Positions 56,683 to 64,000 of a stretch of DNA of 64,000 nt are shown here, one piece after another; position 1 is the first letter of the stretch; the number at the start of each line of letters is the position of its first letter. The stretch lies in assembly GCA_009192285.1 (NCBI GenBank), contig WBVU01000003.1, positions 310,001 through 374,000 on the forward strand, written 5' to 3'. The position numbers and the translations under genes were made by a program. The notes under the pieces were generated by a model. The model did not search any database and was not told the origin of the DNA. It was given only the letters and a program-made list of their open reading frames with translations. This stretch comes from Morchella semilibera (lineage: Eukaryota > Ascomycota > Pezizomycetes > Pezizales > Morchellaceae).

Positions 56683-57023
56683 AAGGACCATACTATATTT
56701 GGGAAAAGGAAACAGACGATAAGCAAATACGACATCAAGAAATTCTCCAAGCAGAAAATCAGAGACTTGGAGGCCGTCAGATATAAGACCAGCAAATTGC
56801 ACTTGCTCGCATACCGAATACGATCGAAAACCATATTTTAACCGAATACAATGCTAACGTCGACTGTACAAATATCAGAGAAGGTCATATCGGTCGAAAT
56901 AAGAGACGACACCGGAAACCTGAATATATGGACGAGTTCAAAATGAGAGAATTGAAATGGCAAAACAAAGGCGGAAATAACTGGGTATTTTATCAACAAA
57001 AAGTTCTACATTCACTCCTCTAT

Positions 57024-57657
57024 TGTGACGGAGTAACCCGACGCAAAGAAGAAGATGACAATGATGACGCAGAGGGACTCGAGGAGCACAGTGTACTCGA
57101 CGAGGGGGCCGAGGAAGACAGAGACAACGCCAGGCAGGCACAAGCACAGGCACCGGCGAGGACAAAGGCAAGAACAAGGGCACAAGAGCACAGGGCAGGG
57201 AGAGTGAGGACCGAAGGGACCTCAACGAGAACGATGAGGGACACTATGAGTTTCCTCTTGTCAGAGGACCGAGTCTTGGGTACAGGAGGCTATGGCTTTA
57301 GAAATAGGAGTAGATTCCTATGTACCGAGATAACAGGAAGACGAGACAGAGAGAAAAGAAAGAAAGAACTAAAGAAAACATCTATCCCCGCTATTTAACA
57401 CACCTCCTCCACTAGTCCGCTATGACTCACACTTTCGCTCATAGAACCCCATCGAAACTCATTACTACCACACCTCATAATCCTCCCCACCATCTCCGTT
57501 ATTTTACATTACCAATCCATCACGCCATCGAACCTCCCAGAACCTGATGACGACAACCTCCACCTCGCACTCCCCGCTCTCGCTTAACATTACCCTAACA
57601 ACCACGACCATGCCTTGCCTACCGAACTGTCGGGACAACTGCCAAGACGCCGGGACA
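57024..57657 (-). repeat. Element 2 3' LTR (type A)
   Basis: 634 bp. On the minus strand it starts TGTCCCGGCGTCTTGG and ends TTACTCCGTCACA, canonical TG...CA. It is the reference for the LTR-A copies in this cluster. Confidence 0.95.
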
Positions 57658-57672
57658 GATTAGGTCCCCCCC
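57658..57672 (-). promoter_or_regulatory. Polypurine tract, element 2
   Basis: On the minus strand, GGGGGGGACCTAATC lies directly before the 3' LTR. The G7 run is the expected plus-strand primer, and CCTAATC is shared with element 1. Confidence 0.7.
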
Positions 57673-57678
57673 AAGGGC

Positions 57679-60600
57679 CTAGCTCCTGATAGGCCGAGGT
57701 TTCGAAGGATATTGGTCGTGAAATGCCTTTCTAATATCAGGACTATGTTCCAAATCGCCCGAAGGTTGCCAGGACGGTTCTTCATATCCAGCATATCTAA
57801 CCAAGTATTCCACCCGTCGTCTCCGCGAATCCAATATTTCCGCTACTTCCCATTCAGTCTCTCCCTCAACTTCCACTGGTGGGGGTGGTTCAACAATTTG
57901 TCCAGGAATAGGATCCCTAACTGTCGGCGATATTAATGAAACGTGGAATACCGGATGTATTTTCATAGAGGCAGGTAATTCCAACTCGTAGGCATAAGGG
58001 CTCACAATTCGTTTGACCGGGTAGGGACCAATTTGTTTCCAGTCAAGTTTTTTCGAAGGTCGTTTCGTTTCAATGTTTCTAGTCGAGAGCCAGACAAAAT
58101 CGCCGACCGCATATCGAGGTGCCGGGGTACGGTGTAAATTGGCCGTCTCCTCCTGTATCTTCTGTGCCCTAAACATCTCACTTTTCAGAAAATCAAACAC
58201 TTGAGACATCTCCCGCGCCAACCCATTGGCCTGGTCCGCATTCACTGTCTGTCCGTGTTGTAGAGGTCCAAATGTCATTCTCGGATGTCTCCCATAGTTA
58301 GCCTGAAAGGGGGACATATTAGTGGTTTCGGAGATATGGTTATTAGTAGCAAATTCAGCCAGAGGTAAAAAGTCCGCCCAGTTATCTTGTTGATATGATA
58401 CATAACTGCAGAGGTACTGCTCCATAATCGCATTGGTCCTTTCTGTTTGCCCATCCGTCTGGGGATGAAATGCTGTGGAATAGCGAGGGGCAATTTCCAA
58501 CCGTTCGCAAAGGACTTTCCAAAATTCAGCAGTAAACTGTGTCCCTCGATCAGAAACAACAGTTTCGGGTAACCCATGTAGCTTCCATACCTGCTCCAGG
58601 TATAGACGAGACAGATCTCTGGCATTAACATTCTCCGTCGTGGGAATCAAATGCTTCATTTTTGTCAACCGATCCACCACTACTAGAATGGCGTTGAATC
58701 CATGGCTTTCCGGAAGTCCCGTTACAAAATCCATCGTAACATCCGTCCAGGGTCCTTTGGGCACCGATAATGGGCGTAGAACTCCTTGTAGAGGATTATG
58801 GTTCGTCTTACTTCGCCGGCAGGTATGACAATTCTGGACATAGCGGTCTGTATATTTCCGCATGGTCGGCCAATAATACTCCCGGCTGAGAAGTTCCAAG
58901 GTCTTTGATCGTCCAGGATGTCCAGCTGAAGGTTTATCGTGATACTCTTTTAGCAAATAGAGTTTGAGTTCGTCAAAGTCAGGGACATAAAGGGTATTCC
59001 GATAAAGCAGTAATCCCTCCTCGCTTTCCTTGCACTCGCCCAACGAAATCTCTTTCGATTGTCGAACGCCATCCCGAAGCATAGATAGAACTTTACTCGG
59101 AAAGCTATCACACTGGTAAGCCTTGTTAAATAAATCAAGTACGGGAGACGATCCTTCAGCGGGTTCATTTGACAAAGAGCCCGCTAACAAACTTATCTTT
59201 GCATCCAAATTCTCTTTCTTCAAAACCACCCGACTTTGTTGTTCCAACCTCTCGTCTCCTTCCTTCGGTAAATCTTTCGGCCTCCTGGTCAGAATATCTA
59301 CCTTCCTCCCCTGCTTCCCTGGCCGGTATTGAATAATAAAATTAAATCGGGACAAGAATTCCGCCCACCGGGTTTGACGCCGATTCAATAGTTTAGTCGA
59401 CATAAAATACTCAAGATTGCGATGATCTGTAAGTACTTTAACTTGAAATTGAGCTGTCTCCAAATGAGGTCTCCATTCCTCGAAACAACGAATAATAGCC
59501 AACAACTCCTTGTCGTAAATCTCATAATTGCATTCTGCTGGTGAGTGTGTCTTAGAGAAGAAAGCGACTGGATGAAGTATTCCTTCGTCGTCCCGTTGTG
59601 ATAATATCCCTGCCGACACATAGTCCGACGCGTCGGTTTCCACAATAAATTCCTTTTCGGGGTCAGGATGCATCAATATAGGAGCAGTGGTAAAAGCCGT
59701 CTTGAGTTTCTGAAAAGCTTGTTCAACTTTTTGGGTCCACTCAAATCGTACGTGCTTTTTTGTCAGAGCAGTCAATGGTCGAGCTACTCGGGAGTAAGCG
59801 TAGATAAAACGTCGATAAAAATTGGCAAACCCAAGAAATTCCTGAACCTCCTTCACTGTCTTTGGCGCTTCCCAATCCACAATCGTTTGTACCTTAGCAG
59901 GATCCATCTTCATTCCTCCGGGAGTTAGAATCATGCCTAAATATTTGGTTTCTTGTACGCTGAATTCACACTTCTCGGGTTTCAGATGCACCTCATTGGC
60001 CTCCAGGGCTTCCAATACTTGCTGCACATCCTGTTGATGTTGCTCCAGGGTCTCCGAATAAATAAGAATATCGTCAAGATAGGCAGTAGCACAACGGTCC
60101 AAAAAGGGCCGGAGGATATCGTTAATCCAGCGTTGAAAAGTAGCAGGGGCATTAGTTAAACCAAAGGGCATCACCAAATATTCCCAGTGTCCATAGCGAG
60201 TTCTAAAAGCCGTCTTCCACTCATCTCCCTCTTTAATCCTAATCTGGTTGTAGCCCCAACGTAAATCCAGCTTGGTAAAATAATTCGCCCGTGCTAGGTT
60301 GGCCATAGTTTCTGGTGTAAGGGGAAGAGGATATCGATCCTTAACTGTAATGGCATTCAACTTCCGATAATCAACGCACAAGCGCAAGGAACCATCAGCT
60401 TTCTTAACAAATAGTACCGGAGCACCAGCCGGAGAGTTGCTGGATCTAAGAAATCCTTTCTGCAAATTGTCGGTCAAATAATCCCTCAACGCCTTCAACT
60501 CTTCCCGTGACATACTATACATGGGACCAAAGGGTGGTACCGTTCCTTCCTGAAGTTTAATCTCATGGTCATAGGGACGATGTGGTGGTAGTCTGGAAGC

Positions 60601-61332
60601 ATTGGTCTCATCGAACAGCTGTCGGAACCTCTGATAATCAATTGGAATCGTTCCATCAGGGTTGGCAGGCATCTCCAATATTTTGTTGACAGCATAGAGG
60701 GTGGTCGAATAAATTTGCACCGTAGGATCTTGCGACAATTTCTTAAACGATCGAGGAGTAATTGCCGAGATATTTGTAACAGGCCTTTCGGGCGGTGAAG
60801 TTGAAATTCCTCGAGCAATAATAGGTTTGTGGTCGGCTATGCAATGTTCAAGACACACTGATGATTGGAAGCGAATCTCATTCCTTCCGCTATCAATCAA
60901 AACTCCATGCTTCCTTAGCCAAGGAATTCCCATCACAATCGGGTAATGTCCCAGCTTTGTAACAAAGAAAGGACACTCCTCCACATGTCCATTAATTTCT
61001 AATTCCAACGTCACCTTCCTGGTCACCTTCCCGGACTCAATAGGCCTTCCATCAATCACATCAATCTCCCTCTCAGTCCGTAAATTTTTCATCTTTAATT
61101 CATGGCGGCGCACAAAGTCTTCATCAATAAATGCATATCCCGACGCTCCAGTATCAATTAAAGCATAAGTGGGTACAATGGATTTTTTATTTTGTGAAAC
61201 AGAACACACTACAATCAATTGGTTCCCATCCATCTCCCCTTCTGATACTGAAAACGTTGAAATAGACACCTGAGAGAAAACCTTTGAAGGTCCCTGGGCT
61301 ATGCCGCCTAGGCCAGGGACGAATCTTTTAAC
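57679..61332 (-). CDS. pol: Element 2 Pol polyprotein (PR-RT-RH-IN-chromodomain)
   Basis: It lies in the -1 frame relative to gag and is open upstream through the frameshift site. The nearest initiator-like codon is a GTG at 61269, so frameshifting is the likely route. Numbering is from 61269. Protease: ALIDTGASGYAF (Asp39). RT: FVKKADGSLRLCVDYRKLN, MPFGLTNAPATF and YLDD at 397-400. RNase H: VETDASDY (Asp546). Integrase: HHCC zinc finger and a DD35E triad at Asp847, Asp907 and Glu943. The chromodomain is C-terminal (EWEVAEILDSRRRRVEYLVR, EPSWQP). It is closely similar to the Pol of element 1 over its whole length, although the two differ at many residues, so they are sister lineages rather than copies. 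No defect is seen. Confidence 0.95.
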   Translation of the reverse strand, partial: VKRFVPGLGGIAQGPSKVFSQVSISTFSVSEGEMDGNQLIVVCSVSQNKKSIVPTYALIDTGASGYAFIDEDFVRRHELKMKNLRTEREIDVIDGRPIESGKVTRKVTLELEINGHVEECPFFVTKLGHYPIVMGIPWLRKHGVLIDSGRNEIRFQSSVCLEHCIADHKPIIARGISTSPPERPVTNISAITPRSFKKLSQDPTVQIYSTTLYAVNKILEMPANPDGTIPIDYQRFRQLFDETNASRLPPHRPYDHEIKLQEGTVPPFGPMYSMSREELKALRDYLTDNLQKGFLRSSNSPAGAPVLFVKKADGSLRLCVDYRKLNAITVKDRYPLPLTPETMANLARANYFTKLDLRWGYNQIRIKEGDEWKTAFRTRYGHWEYLVMPFGLTNAPATFQRWINDILRPFLDRCATAYLDDILIYSETLEQHQQDVQQVLEALEANEVHLKPEKCEFSVQETKYLGMILTPGGMKMDPAKVQTIVDWEAPKTVKEVQEFLGFANFYRRFIYAYSRVARPLTALTKKHVRFEWTQKVEQAFQKLKTAFTTAPILMHPDPEKEFIVETDASDYVSAGILSQRDDEGILHPVAFFSKTHSPAECNYEIYDKELLAIIRCFEEWRPHLETAQFQVKVLTDHRNLEYFMSTKLLNRRQTRWAEFLSRFNFIIQYRPGKQGRKVDILTRRPKDLPKEGDERLEQQSRVVLKKENLDAKISLLAGSLSNEPAEGSSPVLDLFNKAYQCDSFPSKVLSMLRDGVRQSKEISLGECKESEEGLLLYRNTLYVPDFDELKLYLLKEYHDKPSAGHPGRSKTLELLSREYYWPTMRKYTDRYVQNCHTCRRSKTNHNPLQGVLRPLSVPKGPWTDVTMDFVTGLPESHGFNAILVVVDRLTKMKHLIPTTENVNARDLSRLYLEQVWKLHGLPETVVSDRGTQFTAEFWKVLCERLEIAPRYSTAFHPQTDGQTERTNAIMEQYLCSYVSYQQDNWADFLPLAEFATNNHISETTNMSPFQANYGRHPRMTFGPLQHGQTVNADQANGLAREMSQVFDFLKSEMFRAQKIQEETANLHRTPAPRYAVGDFVWLSTRNIETKRPSKKLDWKQIGPYPVKRIVSPYAYELELPASMKIHPVFHVSLISPTVRDPIPGQIVEPPPPVEVEGETEWEVAEILDSRRRRVEYLVRYAGYEEPSWQPSGDLEHSPDIRKAFHDQYPSKPRPIRS
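61290..61332 (-). promoter_or_regulatory. Candidate -1 ribosomal frameshift signal, element 2
   Basis: On the minus strand the heptamer GTTAAAA (61332-61326) is read TTA AAA in the gag frame and GTT AAA in the pol frame. A 5-nt spacer follows, then a stem GTCCCTGG/CCAGGGAC (61320-61313 with 61297-61290) with an inner CTA/TAG pairing. The gag stop TAG (61310-61308) lies in the loop. Heptamer and heptamer-to-stop spacing (15 nt) equal those of element 1, while the stem sequence is different. Confidence 0.7.
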
Positions 61333-62549
61333 TCTTCTTCATCCGACACTACCTCCTCCTCTTTTTCCTTCCTTTCCTTCCGTGCTTCCAACAACGCTCC
61401 CCTCATCCTGGGTGCTGCCCTTCCCGAGGGCGAAAGCTTACAGTCTCTAACCAAATGTCCAACCCCCCCGCAGTAATAACAACGATTCTCCACGCGGCGT
61501 GCCTCCCTTTCTCTGGGATCCGGGCGACGGTAACTATTAGACAAATCCATAGGAACAGCTCCCCCAGGAGTATAGGAAGGATGGGCCGCTGGCGCAGCAT
61601 TCTTCGGTGGTGATTGGGGTAGTCCTCGTACGACTGGGGATGTTGCTGGTGCAATGGGGGGACGAGGAGCAAAGGGACGCGGAGCAGGAGCACTTGGAAT
61701 CTGAAAACGAAATCTCCCCATCCTGGCCTGTAGCGCCCGTTGCTTATTATCAAGACGTTGAAGAAGCAGCCCGCAGTCCTTAATTGTAGTTGGTGTTTCA
61801 TTCTGGATCATCAGGGCCATTAGGTCCTGGTTAAGTCCTTCCAACAAACATTCAATCTTAGCCGCTTCGTTGAACTCAGAGTCGGCAGCGTATCGCTGAA
61901 ACTCTGCAAAGTACTCAGAAAAGGTGCGTTGGCGCTGCCTGATCTCCCTCAGATTTCGAGCAGCAGTGGCGGCGCGGTCTGGATCCCCAAAAGCATTATC
62001 CAAAATTTCAAAAAACTCCGCCATGGAATCGAGAGCGATTCCTTCATCTGTAATATAAACTAAAAATTGATCCGCCGCCGGTCCTTCCAATCGAGAAATA
62101 GAATACGCAAGTTGTTGAGCCGTGGTAGGGAAGCGATCCAAATTAGCCGTGAGCTTAATCTGAAGTTGTCTCTGGAAAGTCCTGAGAGTCTTGCGATCGC
62201 CCCGGTATTTCTCCGGGTCGGGTAGCTTCTCGGATTTGGATGGCTTGGTTAAGTCATCGTGGAGCTCCTCTAAACCTCCTTTGACTCCTTCTTGCAGCTT
62301 CTTGATCTTAGCCCGTAGTCCCTGGATTTCTTTGTGGAACTCGGCCCGGCCTTGTTCGGTTTCGGAGTGATGGGTGGTAATGTCGACCGCATATTGCTGG
62401 ACCCCTCCGTGCGCTCTTTGGAGGAGGGCATACGCTTGCTTTGCTTCTTCCGTTGCGGCGGGGTCCACTTCAGGGTGAGCGACAAAGAACCCTTCGAGAT
62501 CCGTATGGAGCTTTTGATAATCAAATGCATTGGTAGCAGGGGCGGTCAT
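61308..62549 (-). CDS. gag: Element 2 Gag, 413 aa
   Basis: This is the structural capsid/nucleocapsid protein of the retrotransposon particle. It starts at ATG 62549, the first after the 5' LTR, about 60 bases from the LTR end. A coiled region (about 60-100) precedes a Ty3-type Gag core (about 110-260: KLPDPEKYRGDRKTLRTFQ, LEGPAADQF, FSEYFAEFQRYA, LLEGLNQDLMALM). A Pro-rich linker and a CCHC zinc knuckle, CYYCGGVGHLVRDC (357-370), follow for RNA packaging. An acidic tail (EEEVVSDEEELKDSSLA) ends the protein. The stop lies in the frameshift hairpin. Confidence 0.92.
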   Translation of the reverse strand: MTAPATNAFDYQKLHTDLEGFFVAHPEVDPAATEEAKQAYALLQRAHGGVQQYAVDITTHHSETEQGRAEFHKEIQGLRAKIKKLQEGVKGGLEELHDDLTKPSKSEKLPDPEKYRGDRKTLRTFQRQLQIKLTANLDRFPTTAQQLAYSISRLEGPAADQFLVYITDEGIALDSMAEFFEILDNAFGDPDRAATAARNLREIRQRQRTFSEYFAEFQRYAADSEFNEAAKIECLLEGLNQDLMALMIQNETPTTIKDCGLLLQRLDNKQRALQARMGRFRFQIPSAPAPRPFAPRPPIAPATSPVVRGLPQSPPKNAAPAAHPSYTPGGAVPMDLSNSYRRPDPREREARRVENRCYYCGGVGHLVRDCKLSPSGRAAPRMRGALLEARKERKEKEEEVVSDEEELKDSSLA

Positions 62550-62598
62550 GGTGAACTGTGGTGCGAGGAACTCGGACTGTGCTAGTCGAGTGAGGATG

Positions 62599-62608
62599 GT
62601 CTCGTCTT
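62599..62608 (-). promoter_or_regulatory. Primer-binding site, element 2 (self-priming type)
   Basis: On the minus strand, AAGACGAGAC begins two bases (CT) after the 5' LTR. It is the exact complement of LTR bases 62934-62925 (GTCTCGTCTT). It has no TGG start and so no sign of a tRNA 3'-end site. Confidence 0.7.
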
Positions 62609-62610
62609 AG

Positions 62611-63244
62611 TGTGACGGAGTAACCCGACGCAAAGAAGAAGATGACAATGATGACGCAGAGGGACTCGAGGAGCACAGTGTACTCGACGAGGGGGCCGAG
62701 GAAGACAGAGACAACGCCAGGCAGGCACAAGCACAGGCACCGGCGAGGACAAAGGCAAGAACAAGGGCACAAGAGCACAGGGCAGGGAGAGTGAGGACCG
62801 AAGGGACCTCAACGAGAACGATGAGGGACACTATGAGTTTCCTCTTGTCAGAGGACCGAGTCTTGGGTACAGGAGGCTATGGCTTTAGAAATAGGAGTAG
62901 ATTCCTATGTACCGAGATAACAGGAAGACGAGACAGAGAGAAAAGAAAGAAAGAACTAAAGAAAACATCTATCCCCGCTATTTAACACACCTCCTCCACT
63001 AGTCCGCTATGACTCACACTTTCGCTCATAGAACCCCATCGAAACTCATTACTACCACACCTCATAATCCTCCCCACCATCTCCGTTATTTTACATTACC
63101 AATCCATCACGCCATCGAACCTCCCAGAACCTGATGACGACAACCTCCACCTCGCACTCCCCGCTCTCGCTTAACATTACCCTAACAACCACGACCATGC
63201 CTCGCCTACCGAACTGTCGGGACAACTGCCAAGACGCCGGGACA
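62611..63244 (-). repeat. Element 2 5' LTR (type A)
   Basis: 634 bp, with one difference from the 3' LTR. It carries a TTAAATAG promoter-like motif (about 62978-62985) and, further along, the self-primer segment at 62934-62925, followed by CCTGTTATCTCGG. If the Tf1 model holds, the RNA starts near 62934. Confidence 0.93.
62925..62934 (-). promoter_or_regulatory. Predicted self-primer segment / RNA 5' end, element 2
   Basis: On the minus strand, GTCTCGTCTT pairs over ten bases with the primer-binding site at 62608-62599. The motif occupies the same place in the LTR as ACGTGTTCTT in element 1, directly before CCTGTT. Confidence 0.65.
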
Positions 63245-63624
63245 TCTATCCATTCATCGATCATATTCAAAAAGAATCAGGCGAGCCAGTTATTTACCTT
63301 GTAGAAGATAATGCCCCTTGCCATAAAACAGCACAATTTATTGTTGCTGATATCCGCCATCAAAAAGGTATAATTACCTTCAACTGGCCCTCTAAATCTC
63401 CAGATTTGAATAAAATTGAGGCTATTTGGGACTATGAAAAGGATGAAATAGCAACGTACCAGTTCCAAGGCGCTACTCAGGAGACAATAGAAAGTGCAAA
63501 GGCGGCTCTCTTAAAGGCTTGGGAGGATCTTCTACAAGAATATATTAACAGAATGTGTATGGATTTTCATAATAAATGCGAGCTGGTTATTGAAAATGGA
63601 GGAGATAACAATTTTAACGGCTAG

Positions 63625-64000
63625 TTTGGCCCAGAGTGTTGTATATATAGATCACATGATTTAGTTGAAACTCGGCCACGCGAGTAGTTCTTTTCTATTG
63701 GCTCATTTCCTCGTTCACATCATCATCAATATCATCAGTTTCGCAGTTTATTGTGCACAGTTCGAGCAGGAATCGTCTTGTGCATAGTGGATAGTGAATA
63801 ATCAAAACCCCTAACCTCCTTTACAAAACCCTTAATCACACGCTATAAGCCACAACGTCTTCACAATTTGAATATTTCCTTTTAGTCCCCCCAAAATAAC
63901 AAACTAGGTCTCGTTTCGACTCATCTAGGTATTACAATAGTCGCCAAAACGTCAGAACTAACATTATCGGCAGATCCACCTCCCTAGACTAGTCCTGGCG
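63625..64000. other. Non-coding flank of the transposon remnant
   Basis: No gene is seen. It begins with the 3' flank of the transposase remnant. No terminal inverted repeat matching the left side could be found. The segment CAAAACGTCAGAAC near 63955 recalls the LTR-A end (CAAAACGTCAGGACA at 56061-56075), so another diverged LTR may begin at the window edge. Confidence 0.4.

Larger units (their letters stand above)
57024..63244 (-). mobile_element. Element 2: chromodomain Ty3/gypsy LTR retrotransposon
   Basis: It is 6,221 bp on the minus strand, with 634-bp LTRs at 57024-57657 (3') and 62611-63244 (5') and exact 5-bp duplications TCTAT at 57019-57023 and 63245-63249. Gag with a zinc knuckle and a complete Pol with chromodomain are open. 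The LTRs differ by one visible C/T substitution (TGCCTTGCC against TGCCTCGCC), so the insertion is young. It interrupts the transposase remnant. Confidence 0.95.
56685..63624 (+). pseudogene. Tc1/mariner-like transposase remnant split by element 2
   Basis: The two parts are 56685-57023 and 63250-63624, in the same frame once the retrotransposon and one copy of TCTAT are discounted. The left part reads GPYYIWEKETDDKQ..., typical of fungal DDE_3 (Tc1/mariner superfamily) transposases, and has one TAA at 56784-56786. The right part has LVEDNAPCHKTAQF, which carries the second catalytic Asp. It also has NWPSKSPDLNKIEAIWD, which carries the third acidic residue, and runs to a stop at 63622-63624. 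The N-terminal DNA-binding region and first catalytic Asp are gone, replaced by the LTR-A copy ending at 56682. Terminal inverted repeats were not identified. The reading is by motif recognition and the gene is dead. Confidence 0.8.

Noticed and set aside
1-64000. CRISPR arrays, bacterial operons, ribosome-binding sites, rRNA genes
   Set aside because: Introns, LTR retrotransposons and the protein families show a fungal nuclear genome. No regular spacer array or rRNA-like stretch was seen.

Overview
The window looks like a gene-poor stretch of a filamentous ascomycete (Pezizomycotina) nuclear genome. The evidence is short GT-AG introns with CTAAC-type branch sites, two proteins of Pezizomycotina-restricted families (DUF8035-like and DUF8032-like), pyrimidine-rich leaders and fungal chromodomain Ty3/gypsy retrotransposons. 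The wide gene-free intervals and heavy LTR load would suit a repeat-rich genome such as a truffle or morel, but that placement is inference.

Layout. 1-3.4 kb: a fold-back repeat (681-896) and a decayed gene for an OTT_1508-like cytidine-deaminase-fold protein that keeps its zinc motifs but has two amber stops. 3.4-10.5 kb: no convincing gene. 10.5-13.4 kb: an intact DUF8035-like gene on + with a 64-nt intron near its 3' end. 13.4-27.3 kb: non-coding, with a 33-bp perfect hairpin and a small retroposon-like insertion. 27.3-29.9 kb: an intact three-exon gene on - for a glutamine/proline/histidine-rich DUF8032-like protein. 29.9-43.9 kb: non-coding.

44-63.6 kb is a nest of transposable elements. 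Two nearly pristine chromodomain Ty3/gypsy elements lie in opposite orientation: element 1 (49195-55039, +, 569-bp LTRs, 5-bp target duplication AACCC) and element 2 (57024-63244, -, 634-bp LTRs, duplication TCTAT). They sit among at least nine full or partial LTR copies of three related LTR types (A, B, C). Element 2 splits a Tc1/mariner-like transposase remnant. Element 1 and two solo LTRs split older LTRs.

The most interesting content is in how the two gypsy elements work. Both have a 10-nt primer-binding site, two bases after the 5' LTR, that is exactly complementary to a segment of their own LTR. The sequence differs between the elements but the pairing is kept, as expected for Tf1-type self-primed reverse transcription. 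Both also have gag and pol in a -1 relationship, with a shared GTTAAAA heptamer, a 4-5 nt spacer and a stem-loop holding the gag stop. Element 1 carries an unrecognised coiled-coil ORF1 where a Gag with a CCHC knuckle is expected.
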